Assembly: GCA_030323885.1 (NCBI GenBank)
Contig: CM059191.1
Coordinates: 105,809,844 to 105,873,843 of the forward strand
DNA from: Branchipolynoe longqiensis
Lineage: Eukaryota; Annelida; Polychaeta; Phyllodocida; Polynoidae
DNA length: 64,000 nucleotides
Direction of reading: 5' to 3'
Each line of letters begins with the position of its first letter. Position 1 is the stretch's first letter. Positions 12,901 through 26,300 of this stretch are shown in pieces. A program made the translations under genes and the position numbers. The notes beneath the pieces are model-generated. The model ran no database searches, was not told the origin of the DNA, and worked only from the letters and a program-made list of their open reading frames with translations.

Positions 12901-15900
12901 TAGTATTACACCCATTCATGTAAACTAGTGACATCTGTCGGCAGAATCTGGAATCACTCTAGTCAGGTACTTTCCAGCTTAACTGGCGGGGCCATATCCA
13001 ATAAACCCACATAAATAAGTTACATCAAAGTCGTTACCCACAATTCCTTTGTTAAAGGACAATTCATATCCAAAAAACACTTGTAAATAAGTTATTTAAA
13101 AACACATTAAAAGTTTGGACGCATGCATGAAAGTGTATACACATGGACAAGCAAAAGGAAGTATACCCAAGCAGAGGGTACACATTCTTAGTTTTTACAG
13201 GTAAAGAATATTGTATTGCACATGTGTTACCTTTGATACTGGACTGCCTTTTGTTTGGTAGAACGGTACTAGTACCATAAGAAGTGAAGCTAGAAGATAA
13301 CTTCATAGCAAATAACAAAATAATTCAGTACATACACAATCAAGTACTGCCGACATGTGAAAGCATTGTGGGTTTGGTGATACCAGCATGAAACTTGGCA
13401 CACAGCTAGACTATGCCTCAATGATGATTCTTAGCTATAGCGCCATCTCAGATTCTACCTGTGACAAAAATGGCGGCCATTTTCAAAATGGTCACCATTG
13501 GTTGCTATAAAGTCTTTAATATGGTAGAATATATTATTAGTTATTACAAAGACACAAGACACAGGAGTTGGATTGAGTAAGACTCTGGCTGGGCCCGAAT
13601 AGAGCTTCCGACCAACTGGGCCGATGTTAGATAAAAGATTCACCTGGTACTTGTAGTACATGGGTGAACGACAACGTAGTGTAAATACGGGCGAAAATAG
13701 CTTTAGTATGGAACATGAAGTACAAACTGTGGTTCCATGATCAAATGGCTACATACATCGGCACAGATTTGGTGAAATGGGAGAGAATGCAAAAAATCCA
13801 AGATGGCGGCCATAGAACGCCATCGATTTCAATTTTAAATCATATTAAACTAGCTATTTTATTATATTTTTCAACTCAAAGGTAGCGGGTAAATATGAAG
13901 ATATCTACAAAGAATAAATGTTGCTTCTTAGATTGTGAAATTAGCCTCTCATTTCATTAGCCTGCTTTTTCGACCGTTTTTATATAGGGTTGGTATTCAC
14001 CCGTGTACTGCCGAGTACCGGGTGAATCCTTTATATAGGCCGATGTATGCATATGAAGGTTGGGGGTGGGGGAGGACCGACTCCCGCCACTGCCGCTGAG
14101 CGACCAATCGGCGCCCAGCTCATGTAACCTTACCGCCAGCACCACCCAGCGCGCAAGCTTGGGGGTTGCGGGTTCGAATCCAATATGCGAAATATATAAT
14201 AATAGGTTACATAATACTAATATTTGTATAAATGCTTTATACTACACATCAATTTCAGTGATGGGAAATCTTATTTATTTGTATTATATATATATTTCAC
14301 ATATCGGCAGTACTATAAAGACATGATTGTACATACTCCAAGGCAATATCATAAACCTCATGAGTGGGTGGAAGGATTTCAAATGGGGCATATCGTTTGG
14401 CTTTGGCCCATGTGAAATCACTCCGCCCAGCCAGTCGGACTACCACACATGCCTAATTGTATGTAAATGGTGTCTTTGGGTTGTGACCATGGACAGCCCC
14501 AGTGAGTGGTGACGTCACAGACTGACCTCGTTGAGAGCAGGTTTGTCAGCTCGCAGCGGGTGGAACCGGAAGAACCGCCTGTCTCGGTACTTGGCTAAAA
14601 TGTACACCTCCCTACTGCCCCTGGGTAAAGTCAACATGAGAATAAGGCAACATCAACAGGAGGCGGAAATCAACAATAACAGACATTAACATGACAACAC
14701 AAGAATAAGGCAACACCAACACAAGGTGGACATAACAAATACAGACATCAACATGACAACACAAGAATAAGGCAACACCAACACAAGGTGGACATCAACA
14801 ATACAGACATCAACATGACAACACAAGAATAAGGCAACATAAACAAGAGGCAGACATCAACAATAACACAGACATCAACATGACAACACAAGAATAAGGC
14901 AATACCAACACAAGGTGGACATCAACAACTCAGACATCAACATAACAACACAAGAATAAGGCAACATCAACACGAGGCAGACATCAACAATAACACAGAC
15001 ATCAACATGACAACACACGAATAAGGCAACACCAACACAAGGTGGACATCAACAACACAGACATCAGCATAACAACACAAGAATAAGGCAACATCAACAA
15101 GAGGCAGACATCAACAATAACACAAACATCAACATGACAACACAAGAATAAGGCAACACCAACACAAGGTGGACATCAACAACTCAGACATCAACATAAC
15201 AACACAAGAATAAGGCAACATCAACACGAGGCAGACATCAACAATAACACAGACATCAACATGACACCACAAGAATATGGCAACACCAACACAAGGTGGA
15301 CATCAACAACACAGACATCAGCATAACAAACACAAGATATGAAGGCAACATCAACAAGAGGCAGACATCAACAATAACACAAACATCAACATGACAACAC
15401 AAGAATAAGGCAACACCAACGCAAGGTGGACATCAACAACTCAGACATCAACATAACACAATATAATATTTCTGGATGCCCGGCCGTCTGAGCACCAGAG
15501 ATACCATAAACTCTCCCCAGTTTGCGAGTATCTGCTGCCCATCTCAAACAAGCTCATAAGGAAGAAAGGGAAGACAAGTCACGCAAGATTGACAGTGAAT
15601 AAGTTGTGCTTTATTGGCATCAACTCCTGTTCACCTGCTAGTGACCTATCACCCTGACCCCTTACCTTCTGTCCACACAGAGCCTCATTGCCTCTTTAGT
15701 CTGTCTATAAATCAGTGCCTACAACCCATTGAACCGGAGTCCCCTGGTTGTTGCACACAGCTCAGTTTGTATATAGGAAAGGTGGTAGCATCAGACAGAG
15801 TGTCTTGGTCCCTGCTCAAGAGTAGGTGTGTCTCACTCTAGAGTCAGGAGTAGTCTTTTTGCCCAGTGTGTCTGGAGCACTTTCTTGAATAATTAATAGC

Positions 15901-17330
15901 AACATGAGGCTAGTGTGGTCAGGAGGGCAAGGGAGTGCAGGTGACTGGGCATCCCACAGCCAGCCAATCAGGCACCCTCCACAGCCTGGGGGCAACACCC
16001 CCAGTATGGGTGGCTGTCACTCAACCCAGCTGTAGGTGGTGTCCATACAGCACCCGACCTACCCGCAAAACGCTCACGGCATGTTTGCAGAACGCCGGTG
16101 AACCTTATATAGTTAAGCGAGTGCCAGACACGCGCCCTATACGTCAAATACGTCGAGACACAGTGGAGAAACGCCAACGGCGCGTCGGCCATACGCTATG
16201 CATATGTTAGAACGTCGTCATACGTTGGTGGTACGTTGCCAACAAGCGGACTGAACGCTCTCCATCAGAGGAACGAAAGTCAACGTAGGACAACATAGGA
16301 ACAACGTTCCTCCAACGTGCGTCTAACGTATCTCGACGAACACCTAACTTAGGCGTAATGTAAGCGCCCATGCGTTGTCATAGGTCGAAACTTTTGTGCA
16401 TGCACAAAACTTTGCCAAGCCCCTGACGCGTGCCACCGTATGTTGACGAACGTCGACGTATACCAACGCGCGCCTAACGCACGCGTAATGCATAATGACA
16501 TAGCAGCAAAAATATCAGAGGTCGCCATACGTTTACGCAATGCATCGTAATGTGACAGCCCCATAACATCGACACAACACCGGCTTCAACACATTACCAA
16601 TAGTGTAAGATGATGCAACCACAAGAATACTACTGAAATCAATTAGAATAACAGTATTAACACGGACACCAACACAACAACCCTGCCATGAACACAAGAT
16701 TTCCATGAACACCAGAGTGACATCCATATAATAACGACGCTGGCCTCAGCTACCGGCAGTGTCCCGGTCACACCCCGGTCACACCCCGGCAGTGCCCCGA
16801 TCACACCCCTGACACAACCCGGCAGTGCCCGGCCACACATCGGTCACACCTAAGCTACAGCGCACAAGGCCTGGCGTTCAAATACCGGCCGAGTCAAACC
16901 AATGACATACAAAATTTATACTTGTCGCTACCTAACCTAGCACTCGGCATTACTATGATAGGGCAAGGACTGGTTAACTCAGTATCAGGATAACGTGACT
17001 GAGTGGGAAATTGGGTCATTGTGCCAGCGGCCTGGTCTCCCAGTGGGGCGGCACTATAAATGAAAGTTTATTTTATTTAACGACGCCTCAGGAACACATT
17101 GATTTTCATCATCGGCTATTGGACGTCAAAGCACTATAAATGAGTGTGCACTGTCACAAGTCAGTACCCATCCTGATATTACCTTAGATGTTGCCAGGAC
17201 GTCAAAGTCCAACAAACAAAACATCCTAAAGGGATTATCAACCTGCTTGCATCATCATAAAAAAAACACAATGTACAGACACCACCAACCACGGCTTAGA
17301 CTCGGCACCAGCTGACCCCCCCCCCCCACC

Positions 17331-17361
<31 letters not shown>

Positions 17362-20300
17362 ACACACCCAATGTTACCAGACTATCATTTACCATCTATT
17401 GTATTCTATAATTTAAATTTATACGTCATACTTATTTAAACAAAAGCTCATCTCCAGACATTGCTGAAAAGGAGCTCTATCATGCTACGCTAAACCACCG
17501 CTATGTCGCTATTTTGAGTTCTGAAGTGACCAGAAGAAATCATCTTCAAATAACGAAACAATTTTTTTTTTTTTAAAGTTTTTTAAAGAAAGTTTTTGTT
17601 GCCAATTGTTGGTGATAACTTGTCCTTCTTGACACAGTTTTCACTGACACAACTTATTTTCTTTGAATCTTCGCAGAAAAAAAGTAGAGGGAACTTTGAT
17701 TTTGGCGAAATGAATATTATTTGTGGAGAAATAAAAATTAATGTTGGTGATAATTTGGCGATGGTGTCAAAGGTTACTGTAAGACACTGTATTCCACAAT
17801 GACTGATCTTAAAGGGTTGGTTGTTTTACGTCCTGGCAACATCTAAGGTCATATCAGACCGGTATCGACTTGTGACAGTGCGCACTCATGGCGAATTTAT
17901 AGTGCTGTCCCACTGGGAAATCAGGCCTCCGGCACCATGACCCGATATTCCACTCAGTCGCATTATCCTGACACTGAGCTAACCAGTCCTTTCTCTATCC
18001 AATTAATGCTGAGTGCCAGGCTAGGAAGCGACAAGTATCAATTTTATAAGTCATTGGTTTCACTCGACGGGGAACCGAACTCCCGATATCCCGCACGCGA
18101 GGCCTGCGCTTTACCGATTGGGCCATGACGCCCGGTGAACAAAAAGGGAAGAAGATCAAGTTAGCTGGTTCCTTGTACTCACATGTCCGCATCAGAGTCT
18201 ATTCGGTCGTCCTTTGTCGAGTTCCATTCCCAGTAATTATTGGAGTTATCGTTTCCTATTTTTTGTAACAGCTAAAAAAAAGATAACAAAACAAATAACT
18301 ATGACCAGGAGATAGAGAAGTGAATGTGTAGCAAGTAAGTGGCTGAGTGAGTCAATGAACGTGTGATTGATTGTGTATGTTTGTTGGGGTTTTACATCCT
18401 GGCAACATCTAGGGTTATATCAGGACGAGTACCGACTTGTGACAGTGCGCACTCATGGCGATTTTATAGTGCTGCCCCACTGGATAATCAGGCCGCTGGC
18501 ATGATGACACGATATCCCACTCAGTCACATTATCCTGACACTGAGCTAACCAGTCCTTGCCATATCCTATTAATGTCGAGTGCCAGGTAACGAAGCGATA
18601 AGTATCAATTTTAAAGTCATTGGTTTGGCTCGACTTGAATCAATGTGAGTGACTGAGTGAATGTGAGGTGATTGAGTGATTAATTCTAGTAAGTGTATGT
18701 GTGAATGATTGCATGAGTGGATGTATGAGTGAGTGACTGAAAAGTGTGTGATCGTAATTTAACACCATGTCGACAACAAAAGCCACAGAGGCAGCGAGAA
18801 ACCAGTAGCATCCACTTCATCACTTAATTATTATAAACAAATCAGGGCTTTTTCCCCGCAAACAACATAACAAATGTCTCGATTCTAAGATAATAGTTTT
18901 TCCAAATGTATTTATAGATAAAAGCAGGAAATTAGCATTTTGGTATTAAGAGACAATTCGTTTGTTCTAAAGACACTTATAGAAGATCGCGGGTTCAAAT
19001 ATGTATTAGCAACTTGTGTCAAAACTCATTTATTAAATTTTAAATATAGTATTAAAAGATCAACATTAATGCACTGCTTCAATGTTATAAAACATACAAA
19101 AACATACCCATTTAAACAACATAGAACTAGAAGTCTAACACAGATATACATAAATATAATACAGATCTACGTTCGGATTTCTTTTAATATAAAAATAAAT
19201 ATTGTTTTACAAGTTCATCAAATGAACAGCTTAGTGCGTTATAGAGCCCGGTAGAATATATTCACGTGTCAGTGGAACCTAACACTTTTAACACTAACAA
19301 CCAGTACATTAGAGGGTGAGCATGCTTAGTTTTGTTTTGTTTTAATTTATTTGATTAAAGACCCACCCACAAGTGTGGGAGTGATCATTAAAAAACAACC
19401 CGGATCAGAGCCTGTGCTTGTTGGTGTGGTCACCTCCAATCTTGTTACAAAGCGGCATTCTTGTTACATTCCTCACACACTGCCACAATGGTCCACAATT
19501 CATGTGTCGTAAACTATTCAATGTTGGCAGAATAAAGGCTCACACCTGAAGTCTCACACCTGAAAACCCAGTACCTGTACAAAGACCCTATAACACGAAG
19601 ACGGCTCACTCAGCCTGTATTGTGTAATCAAGAGAACATCCAGCGCACCAGGTGGTGGGTTTGATCATTTTGATAGTGTTATAATGGGTTGTGGGAATGG
19701 TGTGGGTGCCTGAGCGTGTGTGTGTGTGCGTGTGTCAGTGTGCTGGACAAAGGATGCTGGGGGAATGTGTGTATGGTGACGAGGGTGGGTGGGGTGGAGA
19801 GGTGGAGGGGCAGGGTGAGGGTAGCAGTGGTGGCGGGAATTCTATAGGAGTAGCAACATGCAACCAGTGGGCACCTCCCTCCCTCCCGCCCTCCCCCATC
19901 CCCCGCTTACATCAGGGAGGGGGTTGTGAGGTGTGGTGTGAGAGCGCCAACTGAGGTGGGTGAGGAGGGGGAGGGGGATGGGGAGAGGGAGTGTGGGGGA
20001 GGAAGAGGGAGTGTGGGGAGGAAGGGGGAGAGGAGGGGGAACAGGAGGAGGAAGCAGAGAAGGAGGAGGAAGGGGAGGGGAGGGGAGGGGAGAGGAGGGA
20101 TGGGAGGGGAGGGGATGGGAGGGGAGGGGAGGGGAGGGGGAGGGGAGGGGAGGGGAGGGGAGGGGAGGGGAGGGGAGGGGAGGGGAGGGGAGAGGAGAGG
20201 AGAGGAGAGGAGGGGAGAGGAGGGGAGGGGGGGAGGGGGGGAGGAGGCGGAGCGGGAGGTGGAAGGGGGAGGGGAGGGAGGTGTGGTCTGAGAGCGCTGC

Positions 20301-23300
20301 GTAAGGTGTATGAGAGAGATTGGGAGAGGGAAGGGTGGGGATGTGAGGGGGAAGGGGAGGGGAAGGGCGGTAAGGCGGGGGAGGGTGGGACGGAGGGGGA
20401 GGGGATGGAAGGGGAGTGAGAGAAGGTGAGGGCAGGGGAGGGAGGGGGAAGGGTGGTGAGGCCGAGAGGAGGGAGGGTCGGAGGGAATGGAGGGCGGAGG
20501 GAGGGGAAGAGAGCAAGGGAGGGTGGGGGAATGAAGGAGGGCGGACAGAGAGGGGGATGGGGATGGGGACCAGGCAGTAGGTGCAACATCGGCATACAAA
20601 TGACCCGACAATCTCTCTTTCTTTTATTTTAAACTCACGCTCTCGCCTTTTATGTGTTTACATGTGAAACACCAGCCAGCAGCCGGGCTGATCAAACCCA
20701 CCACAAGATGGCACTGCAAAATTTACAATACCATGGGAGAGATAGGGAGTGAGCCGTCTTAGTGTTATAGGGTCTTTGCCTTGTAGGCACCAGCCTGCAC
20801 TGATCCCTGGTGTGTGGCATACGAAGAGTTCCGGGGACCAGGCAATGTACCGGGGCTCGAGGACCAGTCGATGTAAACTGGCCCGGGTACCAGACAATGT
20901 ACCGAGGCTCGGGGACCAGGCCGCGCTTGTTTACATGCGCCGTTCGACTGGTGCTGACTTGAACTGTAGGGGCGTAATCGATTAATCAACTCCGGTCACC
21001 CGAGCCACTTTTTGGCTCATGCGCACATCCTACAGACTCGGGTCAAATAATCGAATATGCTTCTCCACGCTCGGGATGAAAAAAATGGTGGCTTAATCCA
21101 AAACCTTTTTGTTTGTTTTAATAACCGATATAACTACAGCAAAATAGGATTTAACCAATATCTGATTAACCCTACCCATTTTCTATTTCTACATATGTCA
21201 TTAACCATAGCACATAAATAAAAACATGAATAAAATAAATAAAACTGACTCTGGCTATGGCTCTAACACTAGTCTGAGTGCCTAGATTTGTCTAAATCTA
21301 AATGCACATGGCATAAAATGTGCTGATTATATTGATGTAAATGCAATGCTGGATAAAAGATTAATATCTTAATTTATTATATATATTTTTTTAGTTGGTA
21401 TTCTACGTTTCAAACAAGAGCTGAGATGAGCTGAATCTAGCACATTTCATAGCTGCACCCAGTGTATTAGCATGTGCCATGTGCTTCTCGCGGCTTTGTT
21501 TTGCTCTGACGCATCCCACAATGCACCGCGCCGCTGGAACCGTGATGTAGTCTATAGGCGTGACCGTGAACGAGCGGTTTATTGATCCGTGACTGTCGTC
21601 ACGGCTCAGTGAGTACCGGCCGGAAATGACGCAACAATGCGGAGGGCGCGATATCACAGAGCAGACGACGGAACACTAACAAGGCCTTCACCGCGCGCGG
21701 GTCAGAATGAGGTCACGACGCCATTTTGAAACTAGTTGAAGACGCGGCTCAGTGGACTACCTAGCCGGTGTGGCGGTTTCAGCGCCCGGTCAGTTTCAGC
21801 GGCCTGTCGTGGCTTCTGCGCATGCGCGGATTTTCGCATGTTGCTGCGAGCACTGCTATTTGTTTTGTTTACACTCGGCGATTCGACGCTGATCTAGCTG
21901 CTACGTTAATATCGCTTGGAATTTAAGGTTAATTTAATTAAATTTCATTATTTGAGTATGTAATTCTGTTAAATATGATCGCATTCAATAGATTTCGGCC
22001 TAATCGGTCCCTAACACTGCCGGGCACCAGCGATAGTTACAGCTGAGCTTGTAGCCGTTGAGGCCATGGGTGTTTTGCATATGTCTTAAAATCCGCGCAT
22101 GCGCAGAAGCCACGACAGGCCGCTGAAACTGACCGGGCGCTGAAACCGCCACACCGGCACCGTGGACGAATTCGATTAACACGACCCGGGCGACTCGGGT
22201 CAACGGAGTTGGTAGAATTTCAAATCGAACACCGCGAGTGGAGTTGACAAAAACATGTGTCGTGTGCAAAACGACCCGACCCCAGTAACCCACCTCTTGG
22301 CTGGGATTTGCTAGGAATGATGACGTCACATTTGTGCTGGTACCATTCTACAGGATAATAGCTAATAGTACCAGTCCAACATGGGTGTTTTTTGTTGCAA
22401 TAACACAGATTAATGAAATGGAAATATAACTAAACTATGCAATCATATAATACTTTAAATTCTATTTTGCTGTAATACTTTAAATCCTATATCGGTTATT
22501 AAAAAAAAAGAAAAAAGTTTTGAATTAAGACACCATTTTTTCCACCCCGAGCGTGGAGAAGCGTATTCGATTATTCGACCCGAGTCTGTAGGATGTGCGC
22601 ATGCGCCAAAAAGTGGCTCGGGTGACCGGAGTTGATTAATCGATTACGCCCCGTGTGGTGTATCACTTTATTTGTACTTGGGTGGTGTGAGTAGGGGTGT
22701 TGAGTGTACATTTTAAAATGTTGTATCTGATGGGTGTATTTATGCTGCCCATAACGGTTAAGTCTAATGACTTGTTTTCGCCGCTAGACAGTAATAGTCT
22801 TGTGACTCCCCTTCTTTTTATCACCTTCAGTTGTTGTGTAGCTAACTACTGCATGCATTCTTTCTCTGTTTGTAAGCATTCTCCCACATCCCCCAAACGT
22901 CTGTGAGTTTGTTCGTTCTACAATTGGATAATTGTTTGGCTACCAATAGTTAAATTTCTCTGAATGTCTTCACCTTGCTGTGTTAGTGTTCATTAGGTTT
23001 TGATTTTAAGTTTAAAGTTTACCTTTTGTATGTGTCATACCTAGAATCTATACCCTCTAACATTTTGTTTCAAGTATCATTTACCTGTATGGATGAGTGT
23101 ACATTTACCTGTATGAGTGAGTGCAGTTACCTGTATGAGCGAGTGTATATTTACCTGTATGAGTGAGTGCAGTTACCTGTATTAGTGATGTACAGTTACC
23201 TGTATGAGTGAGTGTAAAGTTACCTGCATGAGTGAGTGTATATTTACCTGTATTGGTGAGTGTACATTTACCTGTATGGGTTCGTGTAAAGTTACCTGTA

Positions 23301-26300
23301 TGAGTGAGTGCAAAGTTACCTGTATGAGTGAGTGTAAAGTTACATGTATGAGTGAGTGTATATTTACATGTATGAGTGAGTGTAAATTTACCTGTATGAG
23401 TGAGTGCAAAGTTACCTGTATGAGTGAGTGTATATTTACATGTATGAGTGAGTGTAAATTTACATGTATGAGTGAGTGTAAAGTTACCTGTATGAGCGAG
23501 TGTATATTTACCTGTATGAGTGAGTGTACATTTACCTGTATGAGTGAGTGTAAAGTTACCTGTATGAGCGAGTGTATATTTACCTGTATGAGTTATTATA
23601 TTTTTACCTGTATGAGTGAGTGCAAGGTTACCTGTATGAGTGAGTGCAGTTACCTTTATGAGCGAGTGTAAATTTACCTGTATGAGTGAGTGAATTTACA
23701 TGTATGAGTGAGTGAATTTACATGTGTGAGTGAGTGTAAATTTACATGTATCAGTGAGTCTGCCTGTAGTCTACACACATTAACGCTGTTAATAACAGGT
23801 GTCACTTTACCTCTATGAGAATGTAGGAATGTTTATGACTGTGTGTGACCTTTACCTATTGAGTAGATGCTAATTGCCTGTACTAGTGGGTGTGATTACA
23901 TACATTAAGGTGTCACCTGTGCGGGTGAGTGCAACATCACCTGTTTGAGTGTAACGTCACCTGTTTGAGTGTGTGTGGGGTGACTACCAGTATGAGTAGG
24001 TGTGACTTTACAGTTTAACGTGTTTGTTTATTTAACGACCCCCCACCCCCCATACTACAAAAAGTAGACATCAGCTAATGCGGGTTTACATGCGCTAACC
24101 TTACCTGTATGAGGGTGGGCGTCCAGACCCGGAAGTCCATTCGTAAAGACCGGATCTTGGAGCGCGGCCCGCTCAACATCCGGTGTATTCCTGCGCACTG
24201 CTTACACAGTGTGATGCCCAGGTTTACGGAAGCCCAGTGGGGTTCTGCAATCAGAGTGCACACAATGTAGAGCTGAGGTAGGGAACCTAGAACTAGTACA
24301 CAAAATGTAGAGCTGAGGTAAGGAACCTACATCTAGTACGTACAATGTAGAGCTGACATAGGGAACCTAGAACTAGTACGCACAATGTAGAGCTGACATA
24401 GGGAACCTAGAACTAGTACACAAAATGTAGAGTTGAGGTAAGGAACCTAGAACTAGTACACACAATGTAGAGCTGACATAGGGAAACTAGAACTAGTACA
24501 CACAATGTAGAGCTGAGGTAGGCAACCTAGATCTAGTACACACAATGTAGAGCTGACATAGGGAAGCTAGAACTAGTACACACAATGTATAGCCGAGGTA
24601 AGGAACTTAGAACTAGTACACACAATGTAGAGCTGAGGTAAGGAACCTAGAACTAGTACACACAATATAGAGCTAAGGTAGGAAACATAGAACTAGTATA
24701 TATACAATGTAGAGCTGACATAGGGAAGCTAGAACTAGTACACACAATGTAGAGCTGAGGTAAGGAACTTAGAACTAGTACATACACAATATAGAGCTGA
24801 GGTAGGGAACCTAGAACTAGTACACACACAATGTAGAGCTGAGGTGGGGAACCTAGACCTAGTACACACAATGTAGAGCTGAGGTAAGGAACCTAGAACT
24901 AGTACACACAATGTAGAGCTGATATAGGGAACCTAGACCTAGTACACACAATGTAGAGCTGAGGTACGGAACCTAGAACATTATGCAAAATGTAGAGCTG
25001 AGGTAGGGAACCTACAACTAGTACGCAAAATGTAGAGCTGAGGTAGGGAACCTAGAACTAGTACACACAATGTAGAGCTAAGGTAGGGAACCTAGAACTA
25101 GTACACACAATGTAGAGCTAAGGTAGGGAACCTAGAACTAGTATATATATATACAATGTAGAGCTGACATAGGGAACCTAGAACTAGTACACACACAATG
25201 TAGAGTTGAGGTAAGGAACTTAGAACTAGTACATACACAATGTAGAGCTGAGGTACGGAACGTAGAACTAGTACACACAATGTAGAGCTAAGGTAGGGAA
25301 CCTAGATCTAGTACACACAATGTAGAGCTGAGGTAAGAAACCTAGAACTAGTACACACAATGTAGAGCTGAGGTAAGGAACCTAGAACTAGTACACACAC
25401 AATGTAGAGCTAAGGTAGGGAACCTAGACCTAGTACACACAATGTAGAGCTGAGGTACGAAACCTAGAACTAGTACACACAATGTAGAGCTAAGGTAGGG
25501 AACCAAGAACTAGTACACACAATGTAGAGCTGAGGTAGGGAACCTACAACTAGTACACACAATGTAGAGCTAAGGTAAGGAACCTAGAACTAGTATATAT
25601 ACACAATGTAGAGCTGACATAGGGAACCTAGAACTAGTACACACAACATAGAGTTGAGGTAAGGAACTTAGAACCAGTACATCACCATGTACAGCTGAGG
25701 TACGGAACCTAAAACTAATATATATACACAATGTAGAAATAAGGTAAGGAACCTAGAACCAGTGTAAGATGTAAGTAAAGATGTACAGCATGGGGTTGTT
25801 AACCTAGAATTGGTACACCATCAGTACAAACGGCCGTGGTAGGTAGAAATGTACACATAGTTAAAGTTGCACAGTCCGATGGTTTTGAATTTCTGTATTT
25901 TTTCTGAGAAAAATATATTAGATTGTTCACTAGTATCTACTTTATAGTTCAAAGTTACTTTTATTTTAAATGGTAAACTTTTGAGATATTTTGAGTGCAA
26001 ACATGGAAAATTAGTTTTGGCAAGCTTGCCAAAACTCTGACACCATAGGCTTCTGCAGTGACAGGTTCTGTTAAATTGACTCAGTATTGCCTTCTACGCA
26101 GAAACAAATGCTTAATAAGTACATCAGTATCTAAGTTAGATATGTAAAATCAAATCCAGATAATTGGTTTGGTTTTGAAAATTTGATATTTCATCGGACT
26201 ATGCAACTTCAATAGAGTATTCCTGTCGCTCAGGTTACGCCAAGCATCACTGGCAGGTTGACATTATGATAGGCCGTGTCGCAATGTGCGGCCGGTTCTC

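Larger units (their letters stand above)
11642..12999. mobile_element. Inverted-repeat element carrying nested insertions
   Basis: The left end (gaccccaccagttaagctag, then tgacatctgtcgg) matches the inverted right end at about 12930-12999 (agcttaactggcggggcc). The sequence tagtgacatctgtcgg.. aatctggaa..cactct..tcaggtac occurs in direct orientation near both ends (11667 and 12925), so the structure is more than a simple TIR pair. It holds a retroposon-like block (11895-12320) and a MITE (12321-12899). Family unknown. Confidence 0.5.

Noticed and set aside
18940..19254. 104-codon plus-strand frame
   Set aside because: AT-rich, with no family similarity I recognise, no repeat context and no splice logic.
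23204..23671. 155-codon CMSECKFT repeat protein
   Set aside because: It is the product of a 24-bp tandem array in an intron, with no start or stop logic and no unique flanking coding sequence.
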